DNA of 64,000 bases from Bryobacterales bacterium (GTDB lineage Bacteria; Acidobacteriota; Terriglobia; Bryobacterales; Bryobacteraceae): positions 434,001-498,000 of the forward strand of contig JADKID010000009.1 of NCBI GenBank assembly GCA_016721425.1, in the 5' to 3' direction. The notes below the pieces were generated by a model. It did no database searches, had not been told where the DNA came from, and saw only the letters and a list, made by a program, of their open reading frames with translations. Positions 50,835-58,630 of this stretch are shown here, in pieces. The translations under genes were made by a program, and so were the position numbers. Each line of letters begins with the position of its first letter. Position 1 is the stretch's first letter.

Positions 50835-52072
50835 GCAGACGCTGGGTCGTCGTCGCCCTCATCTTCGCCGGCATCCTCATCAGCTATATCGATCGTGGCA
50901 ACCTGGGCATCGCCGCGCCCTCCATCATGCGCGAGTTCGCGTTCCCGCCCTCGATGATGGGCGTGTTGCTCTCGGCGTTCTTCTGGACCTACGCGATCTT
51001 TCAGATGCCCGCCGGCAGCATCGTGGATCGCTTTGGCATCCGCATCGTCTACGCCGCCGCGTTTGTGCTCTGGTCGCTGGCCTCGGCCGCCATCGGCCTC
51101 AGCCGCGGCCTCACCGACATCCTCCTCCTTCGCCTACTGCTCGGACTCGCCGAGGCCGTCGGACCTATCGCCAGCCTTTCCTTCATCCGGCGGAATTTCT
51201 CAGGCGCCGAGGCCGGCCTGCCCACGGCCATCTATATCGCCGGGCAGAATCTGGGCCCGGCCGCGGGCACACTGCTCGGCACCCAACTCATCGAGCACTT
51301 CGGCTGGCGCGCCATGTTCATCTTTACCGGACTCGGCGCGCTGGTCTGGCTCCCAGGCTGGCTGGCCCTCGCTCCGCGCGATGACGGCCGCCAACCCGGC
51401 GCGGCGCCGGCAGTCCCGCTCAGCAGCTTACCCTGGCGCGAAGTTCTCTCCATGAAGGCGTTCTGGGCAACCTCCGCCTGCGTCTTTCTCTCCTCGTATT
51501 TCTGGTATTTCCTCCTCACCTGGGTACCCACCTACCTCACCACCACCCGCGGGTTTTCCATCACGGAGATGGGACGGGTCCTGTCCATACCGCTGTTCGT
51601 AATGGCGGTAATGAACATCGCCGCCGGCTCCATCGCCGACCAGTTGGTCAAACGCGTGGGCTCCGTCTTTCGGGTCCGGGTCTGGTTCTGCGCGGCCGGT
51701 TATTTCGGAGCGGGCGCCATTCTCCTACTCCTGGTCTTGCCAGGCCGGGAGGCCGTGCTGCCGGTACTGATGCTCGCCGTCTGCGCCACCGGAATCGGCA
51801 ACGCCAACTATTGGGCGCTCACGCAGCAGGCCGTGCCGTCCAACCTGGTGGGCCGCGCCATCGGCTTCCTGAACACCATCTCTCAGATCGCGGGCGCCGC
51901 CGCGCCGCTCATCACGGGCTGGATTCTCGGCCCCGAGAAGCAGTTTGGCGTGGCGCTGGCCATCGCCGGCATCTGCCCCATTCTCGCCGCTGTCAGCCTG
52001 CTGGTGGCCGGCCCCTCCGGGTTGGAGCGCATGCGGTTGTCGCTCTCCGGCGCCATGGCGCCGCAGGAGTAG
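50831..52072 (+). CDS. MFS transporter, anion:cation symporter-type
   Basis: A 413-residue permease with 12 helices. The start is the ATG at 50831, overlapping the creatininase stop. Motifs: YIDRGNLGIAAPSIMREF in helix 1 (typical of the ACS family), GSIVDRFGIRIVYAAAF (MFS loop D-x-x-G-x-R), LGLAEAVGPIASLSFIRRNF and NANYWALTQQAVPSNLVGRA. The ACS family moves organic anions such as hexuronates, galactonate or phthalate. Given the neighbours, it may take up the substrate for the D-aminoacylase/creatininase-like enzymes; this is inference. Confidence 0.85.
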   Translation: MSRRWVVVALIFAGILISYIDRGNLGIAAPSIMREFAFPPSMMGVLLSAFFWTYAIFQMPAGSIVDRFGIRIVYAAAFVLWSLASAAIGLSRGLTDILLLRLLLGLAEAVGPIASLSFIRRNFSGAEAGLPTAIYIAGQNLGPAAGTLLGTQLIEHFGWRAMFIFTGLGALVWLPGWLALAPRDDGRQPGAAPAVPLSSLPWREVLSMKAFWATSACVFLSSYFWYFLLTWVPTYLTTTRGFSITEMGRVLSIPLFVMAVMNIAAGSIADQLVKRVGSVFRVRVWFCAAGYFGAGAILLLLVLPGREAVLPVLMLAVCATGIGNANYWALTQQAVPSNLVGRAIGFLNTISQIAGAAAPLITGWILGPEKQFGVALAIAGICPILAAVSLLVAGPSGLERMRLSLSGAMAPQE

Positions 52073-52158
52073 CAGAAAGCGGCAGGCCTCCAGCGCCCCC
52101 TCAGATCCGTGCCAAGATGATGGGAAGCATCAGCTTTTTGTACCTGAGAGGCAGACCA

Positions 52159-53301
52159 ATGGCCAATTCAAACTCCGCCCTGTTAGACGACCTATCCCGG
52201 CGCGGATACTCCCGCCGTGCCTTTGGCCGGATCTCCGCGCTGTTGGGCGCCGGGGCGGCCCTACCCTTCTACAACGAAGCGGCCCTCGCTCAAATGTCAT
52301 TTTCCGGCAACGTGCCGGCGGACGCCGTAATGATCAACGCCAATGAGAATCCACTCGGACCCTGCACCGAGGCCCTGGAGGCCATGAGCGGCATCCTGAG
52401 GCGCGGCGGCCGTTACCTCTTCGGCGAATCGATCCAAATGGGAGAACTCCTGGCGGAACAGGAGGGCCTCAAGGCGGAATATGTCCAGCCCTATGCCGGT
52501 TCCAGCGATCCGCTGCACCGCTCCGTCCTGGCCTTTGCCTCGCCCTCCCGCAGCTACGTCACCGCCGACCCCGGATACGAGGCCGGCGAGCGCGCAGCAC
52601 GCTCCGTCGGCGCCAAGGTCGTCAGCGTGCCGCTCACGGCAACCCACGCGCATGATGTGCGCGAGATGGTGAAACGCGCGCCGGACGCCGGTCTCTTCTT
52701 TATCTGCAATCCGAACAATCCTACGGGCACCCTGACGCCGCGGCAGGACATCGAGTGGCTGGTGGCCAACAAGCCCGCCGGATCGGTGGTCCTGATCGAC
52801 GAAGCCTACATCCATTTCACCGATGTAGCCCGCTGCACGGACATGGTCGCCGCCGGCAAGGATGTCATCGTGCTGCGGACGTTTTCCAAGATCTACGGCA
52901 TGGCCGGCCTGCGCGCCGGAGCCGCCATCGCCCGGCCCGATCTCCTGGAGAAACTCCGCTTCTTCGGGACGTTCTTCCTGCCGACCACCGCGATGGTCGG
53001 CGCGCGCACCAGTCTCGCCGTCAAGACTCTGGTGCCGGAGCGCCGCAAATACATCCAGGACGTTCGCGAGGAAACACTCTCCTACCTGACAGGCCGCGGC
53101 TACCAGGCGGTGCCGTCCGTCTCCAACAAGTTCATGTTGGACGTCAAACGGCCCGGACGCGAGGTCATTCGCGCTCTCGCTGCGGAAAAAGTGATTGTCG
53201 GACGCGTCTGGCCCTCCTGGCCCAATCATGTCCGCGTCACGGTCGGCACCAAGGATGAAATGGCGAGGTTCAAGGCGGCTTTCGCCAAGGTAACGGCCTG
53301 A
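52159..53301 (+). CDS. Tat-exported PLP-dependent aminotransferase, HisC-like
   Basis: A 380-residue fold-type I aminotransferase related to histidinol-phosphate aminotransferase. The start chosen is the ATG at 52159, with a purine-rich site (GAGAGGCAGA) upstream and an N-terminal Tat signal: S-R-R-A-F-G-R followed by ISALLGAGAALPFYN and AALAQ. The core has NPLGPCTEALEAM, NPNNPTGTLTP, VLIDEAYIHFTD and the PLP Lys in TFSKIYGMAGLRAG. The C-terminus has NHVRVTVGTKDEM. A PLP enzyme with a Tat signal would be folded with its cofactor before export. Its transamination partner in the periplasm is not known. The gene is 86 bases downstream of the MFS transporter. Confidence 0.8.
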   Translation: MANSNSALLDDLSRRGYSRRAFGRISALLGAGAALPFYNEAALAQMSFSGNVPADAVMINANENPLGPCTEALEAMSGILRRGGRYLFGESIQMGELLAEQEGLKAEYVQPYAGSSDPLHRSVLAFASPSRSYVTADPGYEAGERAARSVGAKVVSVPLTATHAHDVREMVKRAPDAGLFFICNPNNPTGTLTPRQDIEWLVANKPAGSVVLIDEAYIHFTDVARCTDMVAAGKDVIVLRTFSKIYGMAGLRAGAAIARPDLLEKLRFFGTFFLPTTAMVGARTSLAVKTLVPERRKYIQDVREETLSYLTGRGYQAVPSVSNKFMLDVKRPGREVIRALAAEKVIVGRVWPSWPNHVRVTVGTKDEMARFKAAFAKVTA

Positions 53302-53322
53302 GTCCCACGGCCCGGAAACTGG

Positions 53323-55779
53323 CTACTCGCTGCGCAGCGCGTCAATCGGGTCCACATGCGTCGCCCGCAGCGCCGGCAACAGGCACGCCAGCAGCGCCGC
53401 CAAAGTGAGGAACAGCGCCGAACCAGCGAAGATCAGCGGGTCCGTCGCGCTGACATTCATCAGCATTCCAGCTACCAGCCGCGTGGCCGCCAGCGATGCC
53501 AGCAAGCCCGCCACCAGCCCGGCGCCGGTCAAAACCATGCCCGTGCGTACCACCATGCCCAGGACGTCTCCAGGCCTGGCGCCCATCGCCATGCGAATGC
53601 CGATCTCCTGTGTCCGCTGGCTCACCGAATAGGCCATCACGGAGTAGAGACCCACTGCCGCCAGCAACAGCGAGAGGGCGCCCAACACCGTCAGGAGGCT
53701 GGCGGCAAGCCGCTGCGGGAACACCGCGCCGCCGTTATACTCCGTCAGCGTCATCGTCTGAAACATACCGGCGTTCGGATTCAGCGCCGCCGCTTCACGC
53801 CGCAATGTGGCAGCGATCTCTTCCGGGCCGCGTGTGCTGCGCAGGTAAAAGGAGATGTGATAGCCGGCGTAGTATTGCTGATCAAATGGTAGATAGAAAT
53901 AGGGCTTGTTCCGTTCGGTGAGGCGGAAGTACTTGCTGTCTTTGGCCACGCCCACTACGGTGAGCGTGCCGCCAGGCCCCTTCACTTTGCGGCCGATGGC
54001 GTACCCGCCGGCAAAGTAGCGGCGCACAAAACTCTCGTTGACGATCATGACGCGCGGCGCCTTGGCGTCGTCGAGCACTGTGAAATCGCGCCCGTCGAGC
54101 AAGGGGATTCGCATCAGATGGAAGTAGCCCGGCGCCACCATACTGCGGTCCATCGCCATGGATTCACCCTTGGCGGGCTGATAACCTTCCACGTCCAACG
54201 TGTGCCATGGACCGGCGTTTTCCAGACCAAGCGGGATCATGTCCGCGTAGGTGACGCTTTCCATCACGGGCGACTGTTCCAGCCGTTCCCGCAACCGGCG
54301 GCAGAATTGGACCTTCTCTGCGTCCTTGTAACCAGTGGGATCCAGATCAAACCGCGAGACCATCACGCCGCGCGCGTCGAATCCGGGATTGATGGCGCGG
54401 GCGCTGGCAAAACTCTCATAGAACAAACCCGCGCCCACCAGGGCTACTACCGCCAGCGCCACTTCGCTGACCACCAGCAAACCGCGCAACTGCCGGGTTC
54501 GCATGCCCACCGAGTTGCCGCGCCCGCTGTCCTTGAGCCCTGAGTTCACGTCCGGCCTCATGGCGTGGAGTGCTGGCGCCAGGCCGGCGATCACTGCCGC
54601 CACCGCGCAGATCAGAATCGTGAACACCAGAACATTACCTCTGATTTGAACGTCATCGATTCGCACCGGGGCCGTCGTCGGCGGGAACAGAAATACCAGC
54701 GACTGCCCCATCCACATCGCCATCGGTATACCAACCACGGCGCCCAAACTAGCCAACAGCAGCGATTCTGTCAGCATCTGCCGGGCCAGCCGTATCCGGC
54801 TCGCACCCATCGCCAGCCTCACACTGAACTCCTTGCGACGTGCCATCGAGCGGGCCAGCAGCAGGTTGGCGACGTTGACGCAAACAATCAGTAACACCAC
54901 GACGCACATCGCCATCAGGATCTTCAACGGCGCCAGCATCACCCGCTCGGCGCCACCCTTGGAAGCGGAGAAGGGCACGACGAGCGCGCCGATGCCGCGG
55001 TTGGTCTTCGGGTTTGCGCGCGCCAGGTTTTGGGCGAAAGCCGCCGCCTCGGCGTGCGCACGCTCCACCGGCACACCTGGTTTCAACCGTGCCATGATCT
55101 TCATGTTGCGCACCGGCCGGTCCGTCAGCATCTGTTCCGTGTGGACATTCAGCTGCGGCGCCATCGTGACCGGCACCCACAGCTCATAGGCAAGGCAGGC
55201 CATCGAGCCGTTGAACTCCGGCCGCGTCACGCCGATGACGGTCAGGCTGCGGCCGTTCACCAGCAACTGCCGGCCCAGAATGGCAGGATTGGATTGAAAC
55301 TGGCTGTGCCACAGGCGGTGGCTGAGGACCACGACGGGAGCCGAGCCGCTTTTGTCTCCCTGATCCTCGGGTGCGAAGAACCGGCCGAGCTGGGGCTCCA
55401 CACCCAGAACATCGAAGAAGTTGCCGGAGACCAGCTCACCCCACACGCGCTGCGCCCGCTCGCCCTCACCCACCCGCAGGGGGGTCAGGAAGGTAGCGGC
55501 CAGACCGGAAACCTGCCTGAGATTGTCCCGGAAATCGCGGAAATCCCGGAACGAGGTCGATTGATACTCAATGTTCGGCGCCGTGGACTCAAACGCGACC
55601 AGCTCGCCGGCGTTACTGACGCCCGGCAGCGGATTCAGCCAGACGGAGTTTACCCAACTGAATACCGTGGTGTTCACCGCGATGCCGAGCGCCAGCGTAA
55701 GTACGGCAACGGCCGTGAATCCGGGGCTGGCGCGAAGAACCCGCAGCCCGTAACGCAAGTCTTCGTATAGAGTCCTCAT
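53323..55779 (-). CDS. ADOP-type ABC transporter permease (MacB/FtsX-like)
   Basis: An 818-residue permease of the acidobacterial duplicated orphaned permease (ADOP) type. The N-terminus LRYGLRVLRASPGFTAVAVL is a family hallmark. Two FtsX domains are joined in one chain, each with a large periplasmic MacB-like part. Helices include ALGIAVNTTVFSWVNSVW, LKILMAMCVVVLLIVCVNVA, ARRKEFSVRLAMGASRIRL and a late AVGLYSVMAYSVSQRTQEIGI. There is no ATPase domain and no ATPase gene next to it. The function of most ADOP permeases is unknown. The gene is preceded by a perfect inverted repeat and a ribosome site (GTAGGAGCAG). Confidence 0.9.
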   Translation of the reverse strand: MRTLYEDLRYGLRVLRASPGFTAVAVLTLALGIAVNTTVFSWVNSVWLNPLPGVSNAGELVAFESTAPNIEYQSTSFRDFRDFRDNLRQVSGLAATFLTPLRVGEGERAQRVWGELVSGNFFDVLGVEPQLGRFFAPEDQGDKSGSAPVVVLSHRLWHSQFQSNPAILGRQLLVNGRSLTVIGVTRPEFNGSMACLAYELWVPVTMAPQLNVHTEQMLTDRPVRNMKIMARLKPGVPVERAHAEAAAFAQNLARANPKTNRGIGALVVPFSASKGGAERVMLAPLKILMAMCVVVLLIVCVNVANLLLARSMARRKEFSVRLAMGASRIRLARQMLTESLLLASLGAVVGIPMAMWMGQSLVFLFPPTTAPVRIDDVQIRGNVLVFTILICAVAAVIAGLAPALHAMRPDVNSGLKDSGRGNSVGMRTRQLRGLLVVSEVALAVVALVGAGLFYESFASARAINPGFDARGVMVSRFDLDPTGYKDAEKVQFCRRLRERLEQSPVMESVTYADMIPLGLENAGPWHTLDVEGYQPAKGESMAMDRSMVAPGYFHLMRIPLLDGRDFTVLDDAKAPRVMIVNESFVRRYFAGGYAIGRKVKGPGGTLTVVGVAKDSKYFRLTERNKPYFYLPFDQQYYAGYHISFYLRSTRGPEEIAATLRREAAALNPNAGMFQTMTLTEYNGGAVFPQRLAASLLTVLGALSLLLAAVGLYSVMAYSVSQRTQEIGIRMAMGARPGDVLGMVVRTGMVLTGAGLVAGLLASLAATRLVAGMLMNVSATDPLIFAGSALFLTLAALLACLLPALRATHVDPIDALRSE

Positions 55780-55801
55780 GGGATACTGCTCCTACTTCAA
55801 T

Positions 55802-55821
55802 ATCAGACACGCACGTCTGAT
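55802..55821. promoter_or_regulatory. Inverted repeat upstream of the ADOP permease, possible operator
   Basis: ATCAGAC (55802-55808) and GTCTGAT (55815-55821) are exact inverted copies separated by six bases. The centre lies about 32 bases upstream of the permease ATG on the minus strand. PadR-type or similar regulators often control such permeases, but no regulator gene is adjacent here. Confidence 0.4.
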
Positions 55822-56200
55822 GCCACGCGAAAAGCCCCGCGTTTCTGCAGATGACCGCCCGCGCCCTGCCCGATTCCGGATCTGCTGATTCCAAAATCGG
55901 ACACTCACGCTTCCATCCTGTTCCGCCAGAGCGAGCCCATTGGGTCCTCGAAGGGCGCGTATTCTGAGCCGACCCTGCGGGCGCGGAGCCTGGCCGTCCG
56001 TCCAGACAGGAACCAGGCCGGATGGGGCAGAATATCAATTGTCAGGTGGGCCAAGCGGGAGTACCGAAATCAGGCAACGAGTGCCAATCCACTGCACCAT
56101 CATCCGCAGGCAATGAAGCCCGCCAGGAGGGAACATCCCTCCCAGGAAACAACGTGACTGGACCGAAGGAAAGCGACAGGCTTCAAGGAGCAACGAGTCC
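55822..56200. other. Divergent intergenic region, about 380 bases
   Basis: This lies between the ADOP permease (minus) and the DUF2200 gene (plus). A few frames are open but none gives a protein-like translation. The last 60 bases are purine-rich and end in CAAGGAGCAACGAGTCC just before the DUF2200 ATG, a good ribosome site. No clear -35/-10 pair, repeat or RNA structure was recognised. Confidence 0.4.
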
Positions 56201-56551
56201 ATGGATAACAAGAAAGCATTCAGAATGACTTTCGCAAGCGTCTATCCGTACTACATCGCCAAGGCGGAGAGGAAGGGTCGTACGAAGGACGAGGTGCACG
56301 CAATCCTCCACTGGCTCACCGGCTACGATGAACAGGCGCTGCAACTCCAGATGGAGAAAAAGGTTGACTTCGAGACGTTCTTCGCCCAGGCGCCGCGGAT
56401 CAACCCCAACGTGTCCAAGATCACCGGCGTGATCTGCGGTTATCGGGTGGAGGAGATCGAGGACAAACTCATGCAGCAGATCCGTTACCTGGACAAACTG
56501 GTGGATGAACTGGCCAAAGGAAGGGCGATGGACCGGATCCTGAGGAAGTAA
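56201..56551 (+). CDS. DUF2200-family protein
   Basis: A 116-residue soluble protein matching the DUF2200 pattern: R-M-T-F-A-S-V-Y-P-Y-Y-x-A-K-A-E-R-K-G-R-T, then E-V-x-x-I-L-x-W-L-T-G-Y-D. Later it has FETFFAQAPRINPNVSKITG and YRVEEIEDKLMQQIRYLDKL. The function of the family is unknown. It has a good ribosome site (AAGGAG). It is followed after 91 bases by a YciI-like gene on the same strand; these could be co-transcribed, but the spacing is not conclusive. Confidence 0.85.
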   Translation: MDNKKAFRMTFASVYPYYIAKAERKGRTKDEVHAILHWLTGYDEQALQLQMEKKVDFETFFAQAPRINPNVSKITGVICGYRVEEIEDKLMQQIRYLDKLVDELAKGRAMDRILRK

Positions 56552-56642
56552 CGAGGGGTTACTATGTTGTGATTGCCATTTCCGGGTCACTGCCCACGCT
56601 GGTAATCTCGGCTCCGATCGCAGCCCAACAAGGAGGGCAGCC

Positions 56643-57044
56643 GTGCGTGTGATGGTGTTGGTAAAGGCTACCGAAGACAGCGAAAAGGGGTTCACCCCCA
56701 CGCCTGAGTCGATGCAGGCAATGGAGGCGATGGGCCACTTCAATGAGCAGTTGCGCAAGGCCGGTGTCCTGGTCTTCGCGGATGGACTGAAGCCCTCCTC
56801 CTGGGGGAAGCGCGTGGCGTTCAGCGCGGCTGACCGAACGGTCATTGACGGGCCTTTCGCCCAACCGCGCGAGCTGGTGGCCGGCTTCTGGATTTGGGAG
56901 GTCCAGGATATGGACGAGGCGGTCGCCTGGGTGAAGCGCTGCCCCAATCCCATGCCTGGGCCGAGCGAGATCGAGATCCGGCCGTTCTACGAGAGGGCCG
57001 ATGTGCAGCCGAAGCCGGAAAACGGCAGTGACGGGCATTCGTGA
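56643..57044 (+). CDS. YciI/DGPF-family protein
   Basis: A 133-residue protein of the YCII-related (DGPF) family. Features: MRVMVLVKATEDSEKGFTPT, HFNEQLRKAGVLVFADGLKP, the motif V-I-D-G-P-F-A (DGPF-type) and LVAGFWIWEVQDMDEAVAWV, with a conserved RCPNP. Members are small dimeric alpha/beta barrel proteins often found near ECF sigma factors, with uncertain enzymatic roles. No sigma gene is adjacent here. Ribosome site AAGGAGGGCAGCC is just upstream. Confidence 0.85.
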   Translation: MRVMVLVKATEDSEKGFTPTPESMQAMEAMGHFNEQLRKAGVLVFADGLKPSSWGKRVAFSAADRTVIDGPFAQPRELVAGFWIWEVQDMDEAVAWVKRCPNPMPGPSEIEIRPFYERADVQPKPENGSDGHS

Positions 57045-57137
57045 CAGGGCCGTCTCGCCGGACCGCCTGGGCAAGGCCCTTACCCAATGGGAGCGCCACA
57101 GTTGCGAGCGCTGAGATCGCCAATTGGCCGGCGGCGG

Positions 57138-58421
57138 TTAGTTGATAGGTACCGGCCTTCCTTGGGCCGAAGGAAGTTTCACTCCCAGCAACTGCGCGAT
57201 GGTCGGCGCGATGGCCAGGTTCGAGACCTCACCGAGTCTACCTTGCGCCCGCACGCGGTAGCCGCTGGCGATGAAGATGGCGTTCATGTCCGGGTCTGAC
57301 GCCAGGTATCCGTGGCTGCCGCCGGTCTGCGGAGCCGCGGCCGTGACCGGGCCGCCGGTGGCGCCGGAGAAGGAGTAGCCCTCCTTGGCGGAAAGCAGAA
57401 GCTGGCCGAATTGCGGGTCCTTTTCTGGAACCGGCAGCCCGAGAGCGGGAAACTCGGTCGCGCCGAAGATGCGGTCGATTCCTTCGACGCCGGTCAGCGC
57501 AGCGCGGACGCGCGGAATCAAGGCATCCTCGGAGACGTAGACGTAGGCTGTGCCGCCCTCCGGCAAGACGTAGGCCTTCGTATCGAGGCCGGCCTGCTGC
57601 AACGCGATATTGGCGCGGATCTGGCTCTTATATGCCTTGAAACCGTGGTCGGAGACGACGAGGAAGGTGGTGCGATCGGCAAGGCCCGCGGCCTGCACCG
57701 CGTTCACAATCTTCTCCACGCACGCGTCTACAAACGCCATAGCCGTGCGCCCGGCCAGCGTGTTCGGACCATAGGTGTGATGTTCAGAGTCGAGCGTGAG
57801 CAGGTGGAAAAGGAGCAAGTCCGGCTTGTGGTTCAGGATCAGATACTCGGCGGCTTTGGTCCAGATCTGGTCCCGGTAGAGGATGTTGGCTTTGGTGAAG
57901 CCTTCGAGATCGGCGGCCGTGATAGCGCCCTTGGCGATCATCTCCTTTTCGAGCGGGCCATCGGCGGACGGCCATTCGCGGAACGCCCAGGAGATGGTAG
58001 GTGCGTTTTCGATGGCCACCCAGTCCACTTGGGCTGTGGTGAGCCCGCCGCGGTGGGCGGCGTCGTAGACGGTGGGAGCGTGCACCATCTTCGTCTTTTC
58101 GAGGAAGGGCTCCACTTTGATGGGCGGCCACGTTCCCGTGCGCGTGATCGTGCCGTTGGCAAGCAACCCGTGCTGGTCCGCCGGAACGCCCGTCACCATG
58201 GCGGTGTGGTTGGGCCACGTCACAGTCGGGTTGATGGTAGTCATGGTGGCGTGCACACCGTTGCGCATGAGCCGGCGCAGGGTGGGCACGGGTAGCTTCG
58301 GGTCGTCGAGAGCGTAGGCGGGAAAGCCGTCGAGCGAAATCACCACGACCTTGCCACGCGGTGGCTGGGCCTGTACAGCCATGGCGGCCATCAGCAGGAG
58401 TGAGCAGCGAATCTTCAGCAT
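57138..58421 (-). CDS. Secreted nucleotide pyrophosphatase/phosphodiesterase-like protein
   Basis: A 427-residue protein of the alkaline phosphatase superfamily (NPP type). A signal peptide (SLLLMAAMAVQA) is followed by VVVISLDGFPAYALDD (metal Asp at 31), the nucleophile Thr68 in NPTVTWPNHTAMVTG, LFHLLTLDSEHHTYGPN and VVSDHGFKAY with a second metal pair. Late in the chain is TGGSHGYLASDPDMNAIF with a conserved His. The enzyme likely cleaves phosphodiester or pyrophosphate bonds of an extracellular substrate. The substrate is unknown. It faces away from the amidase gene. Confidence 0.85.
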   Translation of the reverse strand: MLKIRCSLLLMAAMAVQAQPPRGKVVVISLDGFPAYALDDPKLPVPTLRRLMRNGVHATMTTINPTVTWPNHTAMVTGVPADQHGLLANGTITRTGTWPPIKVEPFLEKTKMVHAPTVYDAAHRGGLTTAQVDWVAIENAPTISWAFREWPSADGPLEKEMIAKGAITAADLEGFTKANILYRDQIWTKAAEYLILNHKPDLLLFHLLTLDSEHHTYGPNTLAGRTAMAFVDACVEKIVNAVQAAGLADRTTFLVVSDHGFKAYKSQIRANIALQQAGLDTKAYVLPEGGTAYVYVSEDALIPRVRAALTGVEGIDRIFGATEFPALGLPVPEKDPQFGQLLLSAKEGYSFSGATGGPVTAAAPQTGGSHGYLASDPDMNAIFIASGYRVRAQGRLGEVSNLAIAPTIAQLLGVKLPSAQGRPVPIN

Positions 58422-58630
58422 GACGATTGCTATTACCCTAGCATCTTCGCTCCAGCCCGCCCCGCCGTCTTCTGTCGGTGTGTGATCAGACCGCGGCCTG
58501 ATCCTGCCAGCGGGGCACTGCGGAAAGCGGATAGCCCCCTTTGCCCGGGAATGTTACTTTTCCGGAAGAGCGCAATTGCTCTGATCCGAAACGCCGGCAA
58601 TCACAGTATCAACTGAGGGAATCCTACTAA

